DNA from: Trichoplax adhaerens
Lineage: Eukaryota > Placozoa > Uniplacotomia > Trichoplacea > Trichoplacidae
NCBI RefSeq assembly: GCF_000150275.1
Contig: NW_002060966.1
Span: forward strand, 653,922 to 717,921
DNA length: 64,000 nucleotides
Direction: 5' to 3'
The first letter of the stretch is position 1. Every line of letters starts with the position of its first letter. The translations under genes were made by a program, and so were the position numbers. The notes beneath the pieces are model-generated. The model was not told where the DNA came from. It did no database searches and saw only the letters and a list, made by a program, of their open reading frames with translations. This document shows, piece by piece, positions 23,936 to 36,390 of the stretch.

Positions 23936-26267
23936 CTTTAGTAAGTGAGCACTGCAAGAATGTGTGGCCGCAAGAACTAGGATTAGTGATAATATTTTGC
24001 TTAGCTTCTTTCTGTAAACTGGTGATAAGTTACTTTTAAAGCAAAAATTGTAATGTGATGCTGTTAAAAAATAGCGATCTTAGGTAAATGTCTACTAAAG
24101 CCTTGGCCAGCGAAAATTAAACTGATAATACAAAATCTATAAGGAAAAGAAATTCGAGTAATCATTGAGCTATTTATAGCATGCAGTGAGAGAAAATGTC
24201 AACGCATGCGTTGGAAATCGTACACGTATACCATAATCACGAATAATTGGTCGCTAAATTAAAGTAGAAGTGGACTATAGCCTTTAAATTATCCTAAATA
24301 TAAGACGGAGTATCATCTGTAACGAAGATACATTGCCGAATCACATTTATATTGTGAGAATCAGTCATAATGTTACCGTACTTGGGCATTTCGCGAATTG
24401 ACTGGATTTCGTACTTGGATGGTAACGATAATACTAGATATAAGTAAAAAAATAATATTTCAATAATTGCAACGCGCAGTTATTTTGCTCTTTTAACCAT
24501 GTTTGACGGATTTAGCTTTTAGTTTTTTAATTAGTTCAATAGGTATAATAGCTTGTTTATAGTCTAGCTCTATTTAGTAATGTTACTTAACTAAACTTGC
24601 CTAATCTAAACTAATTAGATTACCCTAGATAAGTAACAATAACTGAGAAATGCACTTTCGGAATCTTCTAACTATATCTTTATTCTAAAAAATGCAAGTC
24701 TAATTTAATATTCAAAATCAATCATTTATATAGCTTTTCTAGCCATAAAACCGGTTTACGATGTGTGATATATTTCGACCAATAAAACTTCGCGAATATA
24801 TTAAATTATTCCTAGTCTATTCCAACGAATTAGTAATATTACTATAGATTAACTTTATGTTTTCTCTGGCTTATAATTAACAGGATTTATATTGAATTTA
24901 CCATTGACAATTCATATACCATATTTAGTATAATTTAACCTGTATTAGGAACAGGTTTGTATCGGCTATATTAAGTCATAAATAATTCATGCACATATCC
25001 AAATTAATAACTATCTTGACATGATACATATACATGTCTAAATTAAGTAAGTTATCTTCCATCACGGTAGATTCACTACCGTGACAAGTAACAATTAGGT
25101 TAACCTTTTTTCTTTAGTGCTAATCGATAAACCTAGCGATAAGCAACCAGGTACTATTTCCTATCGATCAATTTGTTGGGGCTTCTATAGACAAGATATC
25201 TTAATAAAGTTTACAAGGATACGCATATTGCACCGGTGCAGTATTGCAATGTAACTACTTACTCAAGATATATTTCTGTTTATTACTGAACTTTAATTGC
25301 ATATGCTGATATTAGACGGTAAAAAGTACTGCTATCAGCAACAAATAAACTATTACATTGTATTAGTATGTACATTTTATTTGTAGTGTACATACGAGAA
25401 CCTATTGTCTATGAGTTGACCATGATTCAATGGGATTTTCACCGGTTTTGCAAGTCAAGATTTATTTAAGTCCATTATTAGGTATTACGTGATTAAAATT
25501 TCAATCTTTTCTATATTATTGACACAATACCTCTCTTCTACCTCTGATTGCAACTACCGTAGAAGAAAGATGCACAAAAGGAACCGTGTGTTAAATCATG
25601 CAATCATTCTAATGTCATTCAAGCATATTTTTAGACTAATAGAAATCGGACAAAAAGATCCTCGCAAGTTACTAGTATAGGAATATGTGACAAACAATGT
25701 TTATCTACGTTCAATAAATTGATCGATTATGAATCCATACTTAATAATTCAGATATAGTAATACAACTACTTTTGAAGGACAATCATACGATCCAGCTCT
25801 TCCTTCTCACAATATACTATCTAGCCTATATTGTGAGAGTATTGCAGCTTACTTTAAAATGTTTGATCCGTAATTTATACATGGATTTAATAATTTGCTC
25901 AAGCATAATTTACTTTCATATAGAAATTACTTGATCGATTACCTGGGCTATACAATCATATTTAAAACGGTTTCTATCCAGGCAATTTAAAAATAAATGA
26001 ATCATATACAGTAATTCAAATTTAACCCTTTCATCTAAAAATATGATTATTCCAATACTATATTTAAACTAATGAAGAATCCTTGCTACCTAAACTATCA
26101 GTATATGATATGGGTTTTTTCCTTGAAAAACAGAGAATTATTTTAATATGAAATATAAATTTTGCAAGGTTTTAGTATACAGCAGTTTAACAGCAAATCT
26201 TCGTCTTAATTCTGCAGCTGTCTGAATTAGACAATCATTCTATAGAAATCACCAAAAATCAATTTAC

Positions 26268-26417
26268 CTGGATTATAAGCTATTGATGTTGCCATTCGGC
26301 TAAGAGATTTATAATCAAATGCTATGCTAGTATTTATAAAACCCTGTTCCATATTAATGTACATCCAAGGCAAGGCTATTAGGTAATGATAGACCCTCAC
26401 TTTAAGCTTCGATGATA
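26268..26417 (-). CDS. candidate phase 1-1 exon of unknown domain
   Basis: A 150-nt stretch lies between a CTAG acceptor and a CCAG|GTAAAT donor, in frame and phase 1-1 like the family exons. It encodes KVRVYHYLIALPWMYINMEQ and SIAFDYKSLSRMATSIAYNP. It could be a downstream exon of unit 2. No paralogue exists in this window and I do not recognise the fold. Confidence 0.25.
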
Positions 26418-27154
26418 CTAGCATCAATCTTTTATTGAATCAAAGGTCTGATTTTACTTTAATTACCAATAGGTATATTCAATAAATATTACTATAAAAG
26501 CTGATAAAGTAATATCAGAAATGAATTATGACGATGGATCTAGTAAATATAATTTACTAGATCCATTTTCTATCATAATTGAAGTATTATTACAGCAGCT
26601 AATATATACGCTATTGCTTAAATTACAACATGACAAATAGAATTCTTAACAAAAATGTTTTAACGAATATTGTTAAATTCTAAACCGGATAATATAGTTT
26701 TTGTAGTGGTGGACTAAAAGTGGAGTCTTTCATAGCTTTAAGTATGAAACTATTATTGTTTTACTATAGAAAATACCTACAAAATGATAGATTCTTTAAG
26801 TTTTATCCTACCAAATCATGATGTCACCATCTTTACTTCTACGCTATTTTACAAGGTTTTATATAGATTTCTATAGGGATGACCTAAGAAGCAATCGCTT
26901 GATCCAAAGAGGGGGTGTTTAATAGTCTATTGGGATTGTAAATGAATTAGACTCAGTAACATAGTCCTATGCATAGAGAAAGGGGATTTAAAATATGACA
27001 GTAAAGAACTGTAATGTACGCCACAATCGTACAATTTCCGTACAATTTCGTGCTAAAACTACAACTGTCAAAACTAGCGTCAGAAAGGTAGTTATGGTTG
27101 TCTGTCACAATTTCACTCCAGCGACAAGGTAACGTACAGTAAAAGTCTATAAGT

Positions 27155-27450
27155 AACTACTGACTTAAACGCCCTTTTACTTAATGTTAAACACACACAA
27201 CAAAATAATGTATAGATGAAACTTTATTAGCAAAGATACATCTACAACTTTTTACCACACCGCTCAACTCAAATGTTCCCCTTTATATAGGAACCGTCTA
27301 ATTTGTAAATGGCAACAGTATTATTATTATACCTTACTAGGAGAAACATCTCGAACTAAGATGTTCCTTACATAGCTTTTCTATCAGAAAATATTTTGAA
27401 TCTCTTACTCATACTTAATCTTAATATAAGCTCGTAGATTGTCTAATTCA
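27155..27450 (-). mobile_element. LTR-like repeat (family E, copy 1)
   Basis: On the minus strand it has CCTATATAAAGGGG (near 27284), then AATAAAG about 60 bp later. The same blocks (AAATGTTCCC-TTTATATAGGAACC, CATCTACAA, AGTA-CTACTGA-TTAAAC) recur at 44.75-44.96 kb. Boundaries are not resolved. Confidence 0.4.
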
Positions 27451-28626
27451 ACTATCTTCAACTAGAATTTGAATCATCTTACTGCTATCTATCACACAAT
27501 AACAATCAATATCAAAAAAATAATGAACTATCACAAACAATATCCACGTTAAGGCATTACTTATCTTACCTAGCACTATAAATATGGATATTCTCCGTAC
27601 TAGCTACTACCGTACTTATTAAACTATCCTAAAGACAAGGCAACACCGTAACATTGTTATATAAAATTTTTTGATAATTCAGCCTTTGGGCATATATCTA
27701 TTAACAATGTTCGTACTAAAAGCTACTCTATTTACACATCTGTCAGATGTAAGTATTATATTTTGTAGCATTGTTCTTATACGTAAAATTATTCGATTTA
27801 ATCAAAGATTTTCCCACTATTATACCTTCTATAATCTAATTCTTACATAATAAGACTCTCATCAGATGAAATTTAAAGATGGCTTCCAATGCATACTTGG
27901 CAATAGTAGGGCAAATAATTAATTAACTAGAACAAGTTTCTAATCTAAAATATCCTGAGATCAAAAGAACTGAATCCTATTCTGCTCCAAGCTTATTTCT
28001 GTAATTCTTATATATATTTTATACATTATATTTTAATGCATTTACAGCAACATATTTATCTACAATCAGGATTGAATCATCAAAATAAATACTTTACTTA
28101 AATAGTTCATCAAGATGTTTTACAGCACAAATCAACCTTCTAATAATATCGAAACTCATTAATTAATATCTATCATAAGGTGCTGGACATCTTCACAATT
28201 ACAGTGTATGGAGCTACGCAGATCTATTTACCATGTTTAGCTAGCCGCCTAATACTAGTAAGTAGCAATTTCTAACTTAGTAATAAGTAATCATCTAATA
28301 TTAGCATCAAGAAAATATCTATTTTTAAAAGTAAAATCAAATATGGGGTGTATTACTACATCTATATTATCAAAATAAATTTATAATCTGTCAGTTAATT
28401 AATGAAATGCATTAAATTCGACGAAATACGTCAATAAATATTCAAAGATGTTAGTTAACAAATTGAAACAATTTTACAAATTTTAATAGTAGTGGTATGT
28501 TTTGTAAACAAGCTGAGAGTCTCTATCTAAGCAATTTACGTAAAATATCATCCATAGCGGGATAGATCAAGCTAGATGCATATCTTGTATATCAATCAGA
28601 ATTTGGTTTAATAACATTATTCTTAC

Positions 28627-28944
28627 CCATTTTTTCTAAATCTTCTCCAAATTCTACTATAGCTTCAACGTCATGTTCATGTTCTTTTAACATATAGCAA
28701 AACTTAAAAAAATCTTTATCTCTACGTTGGTCTCGAAGAACATTCCATAGCTTATCATTTTGATCTTTTGTGTTTGCTAAAGATTTCCATTTACTAACTG
28801 TGCTTGTGGCTAAGATTCGCTGTGATGTTAAATTTGTCCACAAGTCCTCAATAGGGACAACGTTTATAAATTCTTGGTGATAGAAGTCTAATGCTTTCTG
28901 GATGCCAAAACTAAGTGAACGTTTCTTTGGACTGTTTACTGCAT
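28627..28944 (-). CDS. CARD exon of unit 2
   Basis: A 318-nt phase 1-1 exon lies between TTTAATAG and ATGG|GTAAGA. A short basic start (SPKKRS) leads into a helical domain: IQKALDFYHQEFINV, IEDLWTNLTSQRILATSTVSKW, NDKLWNVLRDQRRDKDFFKFCYML and VEAIVEFGEDLEKM. The spacing matches the CARD exons at 3.9 and 50.3 kb, including the L-R-D-x-x-RDKDFFKFC core, but identity is low, so this copy evolves fast. If not spliced, the frame stops about 11 codons later (28592). It follows linkers at 29560 and 30290. Role: homotypic CARD signalling end of unit 2. Confidence 0.6.
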
Positions 28945-29559
28945 CTATTAAATAACCAATGGAACATATTTTTAGCTTTCCGAATATTCTTGTTCAACAC
29001 TTCATGCAAGTATATATAAAGCTACTTATAGAAGAATAAATATTTATTTGATAGTATTCCTAGTATAATTCGATAGAAGATACACGCCTAGAGTAAGAAG
29101 CATCTACGGTAATTTGTCGTGCAATTATCAAACACGATTTTCAGGTAGAAGGATATTATACATGGTGACGCATCCGTACACATCTGGGGTACCATGATAT
29201 AAGTATAAATATCATGTGAGACAATATTTCATTAATAAAAGATATAACCATCTGATATTAATCTATCAATGACTAAATAATTATATATCGAACATATATA
29301 CGTATGTTTATACAGTTTTTCTCAAAATATTCATCGCTCTATAATAATCATGCAATGCACAACTATATTAATGATCTAAGTTATCACTAAGCAAACAATC
29401 GTGCAACTATTAATTGAATACTGTAATAATGTACTCGTATATAGAATGGATCTTAGAGCTAAATGTAGTAAAGAAATGCTATTATATTCCATAAATTACT
29501 ATTTCGCTGATCACATAATAGAAGTACTGTAATTTTATGGTCTTTTATAATTTTGTTAC

Positions 29560-29697
29560 GTTGCTCTCTTTTTCGCTTGCTTCCTATCGAACTTTTTGAT
29601 AAGAATTCTTCTCCATTACTTTTCTCATTGTCCGAATTATTTGAAATTTCCTTAATATCCGTGCACTTTTCTAATTCTCGGCAGCCTTCATGTTCAT
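29560..29697 (-). CDS. unit 2 linker exon with SKRKR patch (DEHE type)
   Basis: A 138-nt phase 1-1 exon (AATATAG acceptor, C|GTAACA donor) encoding DEHEGCRELEKC, ISNNSDNEKSNGEEF and SSIGSKRKREQ. Decayed relatives occur at 40.57, 43.6, 49.5 and 51.5 kb, so this is the best-preserved copy of a module that has mostly been lost. Acidic N-terminal half, basic C-terminal patch; probably a disordered linker with possible nuclear-import function. Confidence 0.5.
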
Positions 29698-30289
29698 CTA
29701 TATTTCCGAAATATAACCAATATTAAACTAGTATTAACTTTAAAGGCAAACGAAACTAGAAGCCAATAAAAAATAAGCTTTTAGTGCTGGAGAAGGATAA
29801 ATTTATATTTTAATTTAATCACTCAGTTGAATTTGTGCAATATTTATTAATGGCTCATATTTAATCTATAACTTGGCCGATTATTATAAAGTATCTCAAA
29901 CAATATAATATCACCTTTGATTTATTACTGTTTTAATTCCATGCACGAATTATCTGTTTAAATAAGAACTATGATATTTGCCTCAATCTTTGCAATGATC
30001 GACTTATATTTTTCCATATTCAAAACGATAATACAACCATCAACTTTTAATTCTCTCTATCCTACCATTATCTTGCAATCAAAAACTGTTGGAAATTATG
30101 ATATTAGTATCTTCAACTATAAAATTGATAAAACCAAATTTATAAGATCACTACATACTGCTACTATATATGTTCCTCGATTATCTAATCGTATTTCTCA
30201 GATTGATGGTATAACGTTATAACAACCAACAGTCACATAGATTATTAGTAATAGCCAGAGAAAATCACATAGCAGTCTATATCACTAAC

Positions 30290-30493
30290 CCATTTCACTT
30301 GTTTTTCGTTTACGGGAGGTGCTATTGCTGTTAGAAAGATAATAGGTATTGAGTTTTTTCTTCACACTATCAGTCGATGATTTAAGAACATCTTTTTCAC
30401 ATGTTGATACTGTTGATAGATCAGGGGAAGTAATAGCTTGATTTGACGGTATTGATTTGATATCCTTACTAGGTAAGGGCGACGAAAACCATG
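30290..30493 (-). CDS. unit 2 Ser-rich linker exon with RKRK patch
   Basis: A 204-nt phase 1-1 exon (CTATAG acceptor, ATGG|GTTAGT donor). It encodes WFSSPLPSKDIKSIPSNQ, SPDLSTVSTCEKD, a KKKLNTYYLSNSNSTS stretch and RKRKTSEMG. It is homologous to 7337-7530 and 52328-52532, and it is the only one of the three with both splice sites and an intact frame. It lies between the Roc-derived exon and the SKRKR linker. Confidence 0.55.
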
Positions 30494-30985
30494 CTATAGA
30501 AAGGTATAACAATTATAATTAGACATTGTAAATTGGATTTTTTTCTATCCGGAAAGCATTAATTAGCTTTAATAGTAATCTTGCAATACTACACTATAAA
30601 ATACAGAATGATTACAAAAACTTTCACAGTTCATTTCGGTTGTAAGGTATTATTTTAGGTTCCGCCTGTAATATCTAGGCAGCAATTGCCTTGATAAAGC
30701 ATTCGAAACTTGCTAATCGATAGAGGCACTTAACTATATTATCGAATGATATAGTACAGTAATATAGTATGCGTACTAATGCTTCTTAAGTTATCTCATA
30801 ACAACCTTACATACCGCTATCCGACATCCACTTCATTATTATTCGGTACACAGTCTACAGTAAGTAATTGATAGCCTACTAAATTTATTTACTTTCGAAA
30901 TAGCTATAACTAATCCTGCAACTTTTTCAAATCTTTAATCATGTTTCGTGGCGAAAGTGTTTTATTAAGACAGAACATATCAAAT

Positions 30986-31537
30986 TGTAATGTAACTAGT
31001 ATTGTGATTGTAGACTATTAGCCATGTGTAGTATAATGTACGGTAGATATTTATCCTAAGAGATATTTGGTAGCTATAACTATAGACTGTAGTGGTAGAG
31101 ACTTTATGCTAGAGTACAGATGACTATATACAGTAACGTGTTGAGTTACTAATAAGCTATAGGTAAAAATAGAACTGTAAATCATATATTAGGATATGGT
31201 TAATTTATTGTACTTTGGCTGGTGTGAATAATGTCTACGTAAGTACTGTCTAGTCGTATCCATATTGGATAAATGATGGTCCGCAGTAGAATAGTCTTAC
31301 TAAGAATAATTTAACTATGAGTAAAATAAGGTAAAAGGTTGCCATACGGATTGTAGCTGCGAATGCTACGGAAAGTATAAAAGCATGCAACTTTAGATTA
31401 TTCTGTTAGTTCGTTGTAGAAGTCTTTAGTAGTAGTATTCGGCTAAAGTAGAGCTGTGTGTAGTTGATCTTTGTATAAGATTCAATAAAGCCCTTATTTT
31501 TCTAAAATTTGGAATTTCGTGATTGGTATATATCACA
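30986..31537 (+). mobile_element. solo LTR with 5-bp target duplication inside unit 2
   Basis: Starts TGTAATGTAAC and ends ATATATCACA (552 bp), with CAAAT directly before (30981-30985) and after (31538-31542). TATA box TATAAAA at about 31375, AATAAA at 31494. The equivalent intron positions in unit 1 (about 7995) and unit 3 (about 53855) are uninterrupted, so the insertion is younger than the unit duplication. No internal coding region. Confidence 0.85.
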
Positions 31538-31621
31538 CAAATTTAGCCTTAATCAATAACTATAGCGCCAGTGATGTTCATCGTCATCATTGGCGAAATT
31601 TTCTTCTACATTAAGGTTTTA

Positions 31622-32757
31622 TCATTGAAGATTTCGGTAATCAAAGTTGGGAAACCAATAAACGAAATTACCTGAATTCCAACCTTTCATGTCTGCTAAT
31701 TTATTCTTGGCACGGCATTTAGTGTTGGCGCATTTGATTATTTGCGCTACAGAATTACTAGGCCAAGGTATTAATTGATCACATTTTAGGCAGGGAAAAA
31801 AATATTCGCAGTCAATTTCTTGTTGCTCAGGATGAGCATCTTTCACAATTTTCGATAACAGCGTTTTAAAATGAATGCATAATTGATCATTGCTTGGCAA
31901 TTCTGAAATTTCCTCCGTTGCAATCTGGTCATTTTCTTTCGATTCATCTATATCTTCATAGTAATACTGAATTCTAATGTGTGATCCACTCTTTTCTACT
32001 ATAATATCATAATTCTGTTTTGACGAGTACTTCGCTCTATGATAATGTACAGCACTATAATCATCAATGTCAATTTCATCCTGTTTGAAACTGACATCAA
32101 AAGGTGCAATGTAAACATTATACTGAAATTTGAAGGGTTGATAGTATGAATGATTGTCAAAATTCCAAATTTTAGCAAAACGATTATCATGGTAATATTT
32201 ACTCCTCTGATAGAATTTCTGGAAACATCGCGAGAAAGACGGTGAAGATAAATGTTTAGCAGTTTCCTTAAGTAAGCTGATAATATTATTATCAGTATAG
32301 TTAGTTCTGGTGATTTCGTTATCATTATCATTAAGGTGATAGCCTATATCGATGTTATCAACTGAAACTTTATCACTACTTGGAACGGTTATTCTACTTT
32401 TATCACTAGGCTGATCGTTGCCTTTTTCAAGAGCAGTAAAAAATATCCTTTGCAATTCGGAATTTCTTGATATATTTCCCTGCTTTTCTATGACTGATAG
32501 TACTTTACTATCAATGAAAGATTGTATGTCAAAAATAATTTTTTCGTCCGAATTACTAGCTTGTTTTATACTATCCAAGTTGATTAACACCGGTGCCCCA
32601 TTAGAAGAACTTTCTGGCTGTTTAGTTAGGGATTTATAAATAAAAGATTTCCCATCGTGATTTGGCCCAATGAGCATAATATTAGCAAAGTTATTTAAGC
32701 ATTCACCGCCATCAAATGCTGTTTCATAGGCTTCTTGAAATTCTTTAATAGCTGTCC
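31622..32757 (-). CDS. Roc-derived protein of unit 2, COR mostly deleted
   Basis: Same exon as in units 1 and 3 (acceptor AAATAAG, phase 1; donor TCAG|GTAATT, last base 31672), but 1086 nt instead of 2163/2160. About 358 codons are missing in frame, with the join after FDVSFKQDEI, near DYSAVHYHRAKY. What remains is the P-loop region, the G3-like WNFDNH segment, the last COR strands (YDIIVEKSGSHIRIQYYYE) and the CX2C-X16-CX4C module. Lost are G4 and the COR core. This is the only copy with an intact P-loop consensus, GPNHDGKS (from 32677). Read through the donor, it ends YWFPNF...NLQ at 31622. The kept frame suggests it may still be made, as a short P-loop/Cys-module protein or as a pseudogene not yet interrupted. 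Confidence 0.6.
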
Positions 32758-33373
32758 CTTATTTTGAAATTTCAGTATTAGTCAAGAAATAAATCTTCTA
32801 TTAAAATCGAAGCCTGAGCAGTTGTCCGTTATAAGTTTTTAATTTAATTAGTAGTTTATCCAATTTCAATTGAATAATACAGTATCATACATTATTTAAT
32901 CAGCCAATTATTTAATTAAGCAATTTATCATTATTCATGGTATTTCTACCCTTTTCAAAATTACAACAAGCAGACACGAAGCTAATTCTATATCAGCTAC
33001 ATATTCGCATAAGAAAAAGTTACCATATCAAATCGATATGTTGCAAGACCTAAAAATTAGTCAATGGAAAGCTGTAATGAGATAGGCTGACTTTGTACTC
33101 ACTGGCTATGGTTAAAACAGAGCTTTCGTCCCTATTTTTCATACTAACGAATTTCCTTGCAGTAGTTTTTGGCTCAGATAATTTACTCTGGCTATGACCT
33201 ATTGACCAGATAATAAATTGCTAATTAACTTTCGTAATAAAGTTATACAACCTTGATAAGACAATTTTGTTTACCGTTGTTCGGTAGTAAACTTCTAACA
33301 TTACTACAGTAGAGGAAAACTATTAAACTGATGAATAGGTATCGATACAAACCAGTTTTAATAGAGTTTAAAC

Positions 33374-33463
33374 CGTTGATTTCAGGTTCAGATGCATTTA
33401 AATTCTTGTTACTTGCATTTGGTGGAGCCAATTCGCTCCTACTCTCTGACAGTCTGGCTGTAT
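33374..33463 (-). CDS. candidate linker exon specific to unit 2
   Basis: A 90-nt phase 1-1 candidate between ACCAACAG and AACG|GTTTAA, encoding TARLSESRSELAPPNASNK and LNASEPEIN. Its Ser/Pro/Asn/Glu-rich composition resembles the other linkers, but no homologue was found in units 1 or 3. Confidence 0.35.
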
Positions 33464-35132
33464 CTGTTGGTAGTTTTAATAATTTTAATTTAATTCAGCG
33501 AATTCGCAGTTTTTCTTACGTTTCATAATCATCAAATGTAAAGCATAAATAAACATTACTCCTTTCAAAAACTGTAGTCAAGGTTATGATGATCATAATC
33601 CTGCAATTTTTTTATCATAAATTTAAATGCAACTTTGCACCTAACAGCCTAATAAAACGTTAGCCGTAGTCATTGAACTTCAATCACAGCAAAAATGATA
33701 TTTAGACCATTTAAAATCATTTATTTTCCCACCGCTCACATTTTTGAAACTCACTTACCAGTTATTACTTTACTGGTTAATAGCTTCTCATTAGCGATTC
33801 TTTCACCTCTTTCTACAGCTTACCATTTATAGATAGAAAACGATGATTAATAAACAAGTACCGAGCTCTACAGTTGACAATTGACGTACTTAGCAGTTGA
33901 TTCACGAAGCACATTGCTAGTTTGGCGTTCTTGTCTGGAATGAAATAGTTCATCTAAAAGATAAATCGATCAGAAGATGAAAAATTTCTATACATTATTT
34001 GCTAACAACTTCTTATTTCGCCGGAGTTGTACATTAATAATTCTACAATTTTTCTGTAGTTAGGAAACGTAGCCTAGAAACCGTAACTGATATTGCATAG
34101 CGACTGAAATGATTAAGCTAGATCATTGCAACGGATATGAAGAACATACCAGAAGATAAAAACCTGATCTTCGTTGTCATCAAATTCGAAATCTTCAATA
34201 TCAATAATGAGATTAATAAAACTTAGCTTTAAGCTGCCCTTTCATATCAAATTAGGTGAGCTTAAGTAAAATTAACTTATTTCTAGAATTAGGGTTAGGG
34301 TTAAAAATAAAATTTGGTACTACCGCTTATATTTTAATTGCTAATATGCTACAATCATGTAGTCTATCTAAAAATGGTTGCCGGGTTATGATCAGGTCCA
34401 GTTTACGAAAGCATGCACGTATTTCAATTCAAATTCACAACAATTGAATTATATGTCACTCTTAAGCCTGTCTCTTTTTTCCAAAGTGTTCTTGATAAAT
34501 ACCCCGCTTAAAGCCAAAACATTTTCTTAAACACTACACTGTCCAAATTACCTTATGTAACATCTATGCATGATCAAATATTGTAGCTACGTCATAGGTG
34601 CCGTATACTACTCTTATGCTATAGAGATCAGCATTATGATTTGTAACGAATTATGATAGGTAAAACGTAATAATCTAGACAAGTGCAATCAGTTTACCAT
34701 ATCATGATAAAGATAAGACATGCCTATTTCGCGTTAAGCTTGCTATTGCTGTCAGTGAAAATTATATAGAAATATTCGAGGAATATTAAAACGGTTACCA
34801 CTAAATACAATTCTCTTTGACCAATCAATAGGCTAGGTTTCTCTTAACGTACGATATTTTACGCTGTGTAGATCGTAAAACTATTTCAAATGGCATTTAC
34901 CAGACAATAAACGAAAAATTATTAAAATAACATTGGATTAATGACATATTGGATATAAATCCATTGAATAGACTTACGTGAAAAAGAATCTGATAAATCG
35001 ATATAGCTTATACTTCGGTGCATTACATCCTGCTTTTGCGAAATTGGGACAAAAGTTTTGGAAGTCGCCGTCTTCTGGTAATTATCGTCTTAAATTTATA
35101 ATCATTAATTTTTTAAGCTTAAATTGCATAAG
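33464..35132. other. sequence unique to unit 2 with a CARD-exon remnant
   Basis: Relative to units 1 and 3, where the intron before Roc-COR is continuous, about 1.9 kb is inserted or rearranged here. The piece 34.10-34.20 kb resembles the 3' edge and flank of the CARD exon at 50.27-50.35 kb (CATTGCAACGGATATGAAG versus CATTACAACGAATATGAAG), so a CARD block was once copied in. Two telomere-type TTAGGG units sit at 34289-34302. No intact gene. Confidence 0.4.
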
Positions 35133-35233
35133 TTAGCCGGCAGGTGTAGTTAATGACATAAATTTTTTACTAGTTGACTTCCGCTGAGAATGGTCTTTAT
35201 CGTTACTTTCGTTATACCCTCGAATTCTTTTAT
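35133..35233 (-). pseudogene. truncated linker exon of unit 2
   Basis: The 5' part matches the linker exons at 10816 and 56692 (acceptor CTTTAG; KRIRGYNESNDKDHSQRKS), but the 3' half and donor are gone and the frame meets TAA at 35133. The break coincides with the unit 2-specific rearrangement just downstream. Confidence 0.5.
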
Positions 35234-35351
35234 CTAAAGTAAATTGTATTATTTCTAGTTGGGTCATAATATTCTTCTAATAAATATGGATATTTGACCA
35301 GAACTGTGAAAAGCCAGTTAATGCTCTTAAGCTATTGTGATTAAGTGTCTT

Positions 35352-35659
35352 CTCAAAAATATAACAAGAACTACAGTTTCTTGTAAGCTTCACTTTATTA
35401 CAAAAGATTAGGTTCGTCTCACAACTATCAAGGACTATCTAACTGCACTCAGACTATCTCTGGACTATCTAAATTATTACAGCAATATTCACTATTTATA
35501 TACTGTACAATAAGTTACACAATGATTCTCTTTCAAATACAATCACATCTTACCAGTTAAGTTACAAGTCCATATCTATATTTACTATCACGCTATCAAT
35601 TCCTAATTTGCACTTCTAATTAAAGCGTCGTAATACAAATCTCATTTGGGGCTTCACTA
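35352..35659 (-). mobile_element. family C LTR, truncated
   Basis: Reverse-complement relative of 6695-7175. It shares the terminal CACTACA, a GGGGCTTCACTACAG block and the AAGAACTACAGTTTCTTG-AA-TTCACTTTATTACA block (AATAAAG on the minus strand), but internal sequence is missing. It lies between two unit 2 linker exons; unit 1 lacks it at this position. Confidence 0.6.
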
Positions 35660-35712
35660 CAGCTATGTACTTCTAAAGCATTCGATTTAGTATTACTACT
35701 TACTAGTCTTAC

Positions 35713-35793
35713 TATTTCTGTTCTTCACAGGTGAGATATTGGCCGTGGTATCTTTCATATTTGACTTTTTATTGTTTATTCCACTGGTAATAC
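35713..35793 (-). CDS. unit 2 short linker exon
   Basis: An 81-nt phase 1-1 exon, acceptor TTAAAAG, donor A|GTAAGA. Encodes GITSGINNKKSNMKDTTANI and VKNRN. Same length, phase and position as 11164-11244 and 57040-57120. Confidence 0.5.
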
Positions 35794-36390
35794 CTTTTAA
35801 TTAAAAATCAAGGATATGTTAGATCATAATGAAATTCTTTTCCGGAATTTTTTTCAATTTAAGTGGCAGAAAGGTGATACTTTCTAAATTAATTCTATGG
35901 AAGATAAATATCCTGCAAATAAACTAAATAATATTTGTATGAACGTCTGCTTCCAAGATAGCACGCAATTCTTGTCTACAATAACACGGAATACATCGTA
36001 TTGTACATGTTTGGGTCACAAATAAGAGTTTCAAATCATTTTTGGTTTTATTACAACCTAGAAGACTTGTTATCCAGTACAAAATTCTAATCTTATATTT
36101 CCACTTGATTGTAAATCAAGATTCAAACTACCTGTGTATGATCTAAGCGTATTCTCCGTTACCAACATAAATTAAGTTATTTTAATACGTAACTTCATTG
36201 TCATAACACATTTTTAAGCAATTATCAGAGCTGTAACCTATTGCTACAGATGCCCTTGCGGCATTTAAAACAACACAATACTTATAGAAATTTTGTAGTG
36301 TAGTCAAACACAGCTTATTACTCGTGCATAAACTAACATACAATTTGTAATCGAGTGCGAAAAATTATTTGGTTTATCTTCTTAATACAA

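Larger units (their letters stand above)
20416..26267. other. long gene-poor interval with promoter-proximal paralogy and repeats
   Basis: The first kilobase (20.43-21.40 kb) is similar to 60.53-61.49 kb, and part of it also to 43.2-43.57 kb, so duplicated 5' flanks of TPR genes are present. Family C LTR remnants lie at about 21.60-21.79 kb and an LTR at 23.33-23.93 kb. Short plus-strand open frames at 20.7, 22.8, 25.5 and 25.7 kb lack homologues in the window and look like chance. I see no supported exon. Confidence 0.4.

Noticed and set aside
20706-25934. Short plus-strand open frames at 20706, 22764, 25489 and 25719
   Set aside because: All below 75 codons, Ile/Leu/Tyr-rich as expected from AT-rich noncoding DNA, without splice sites or homologues.
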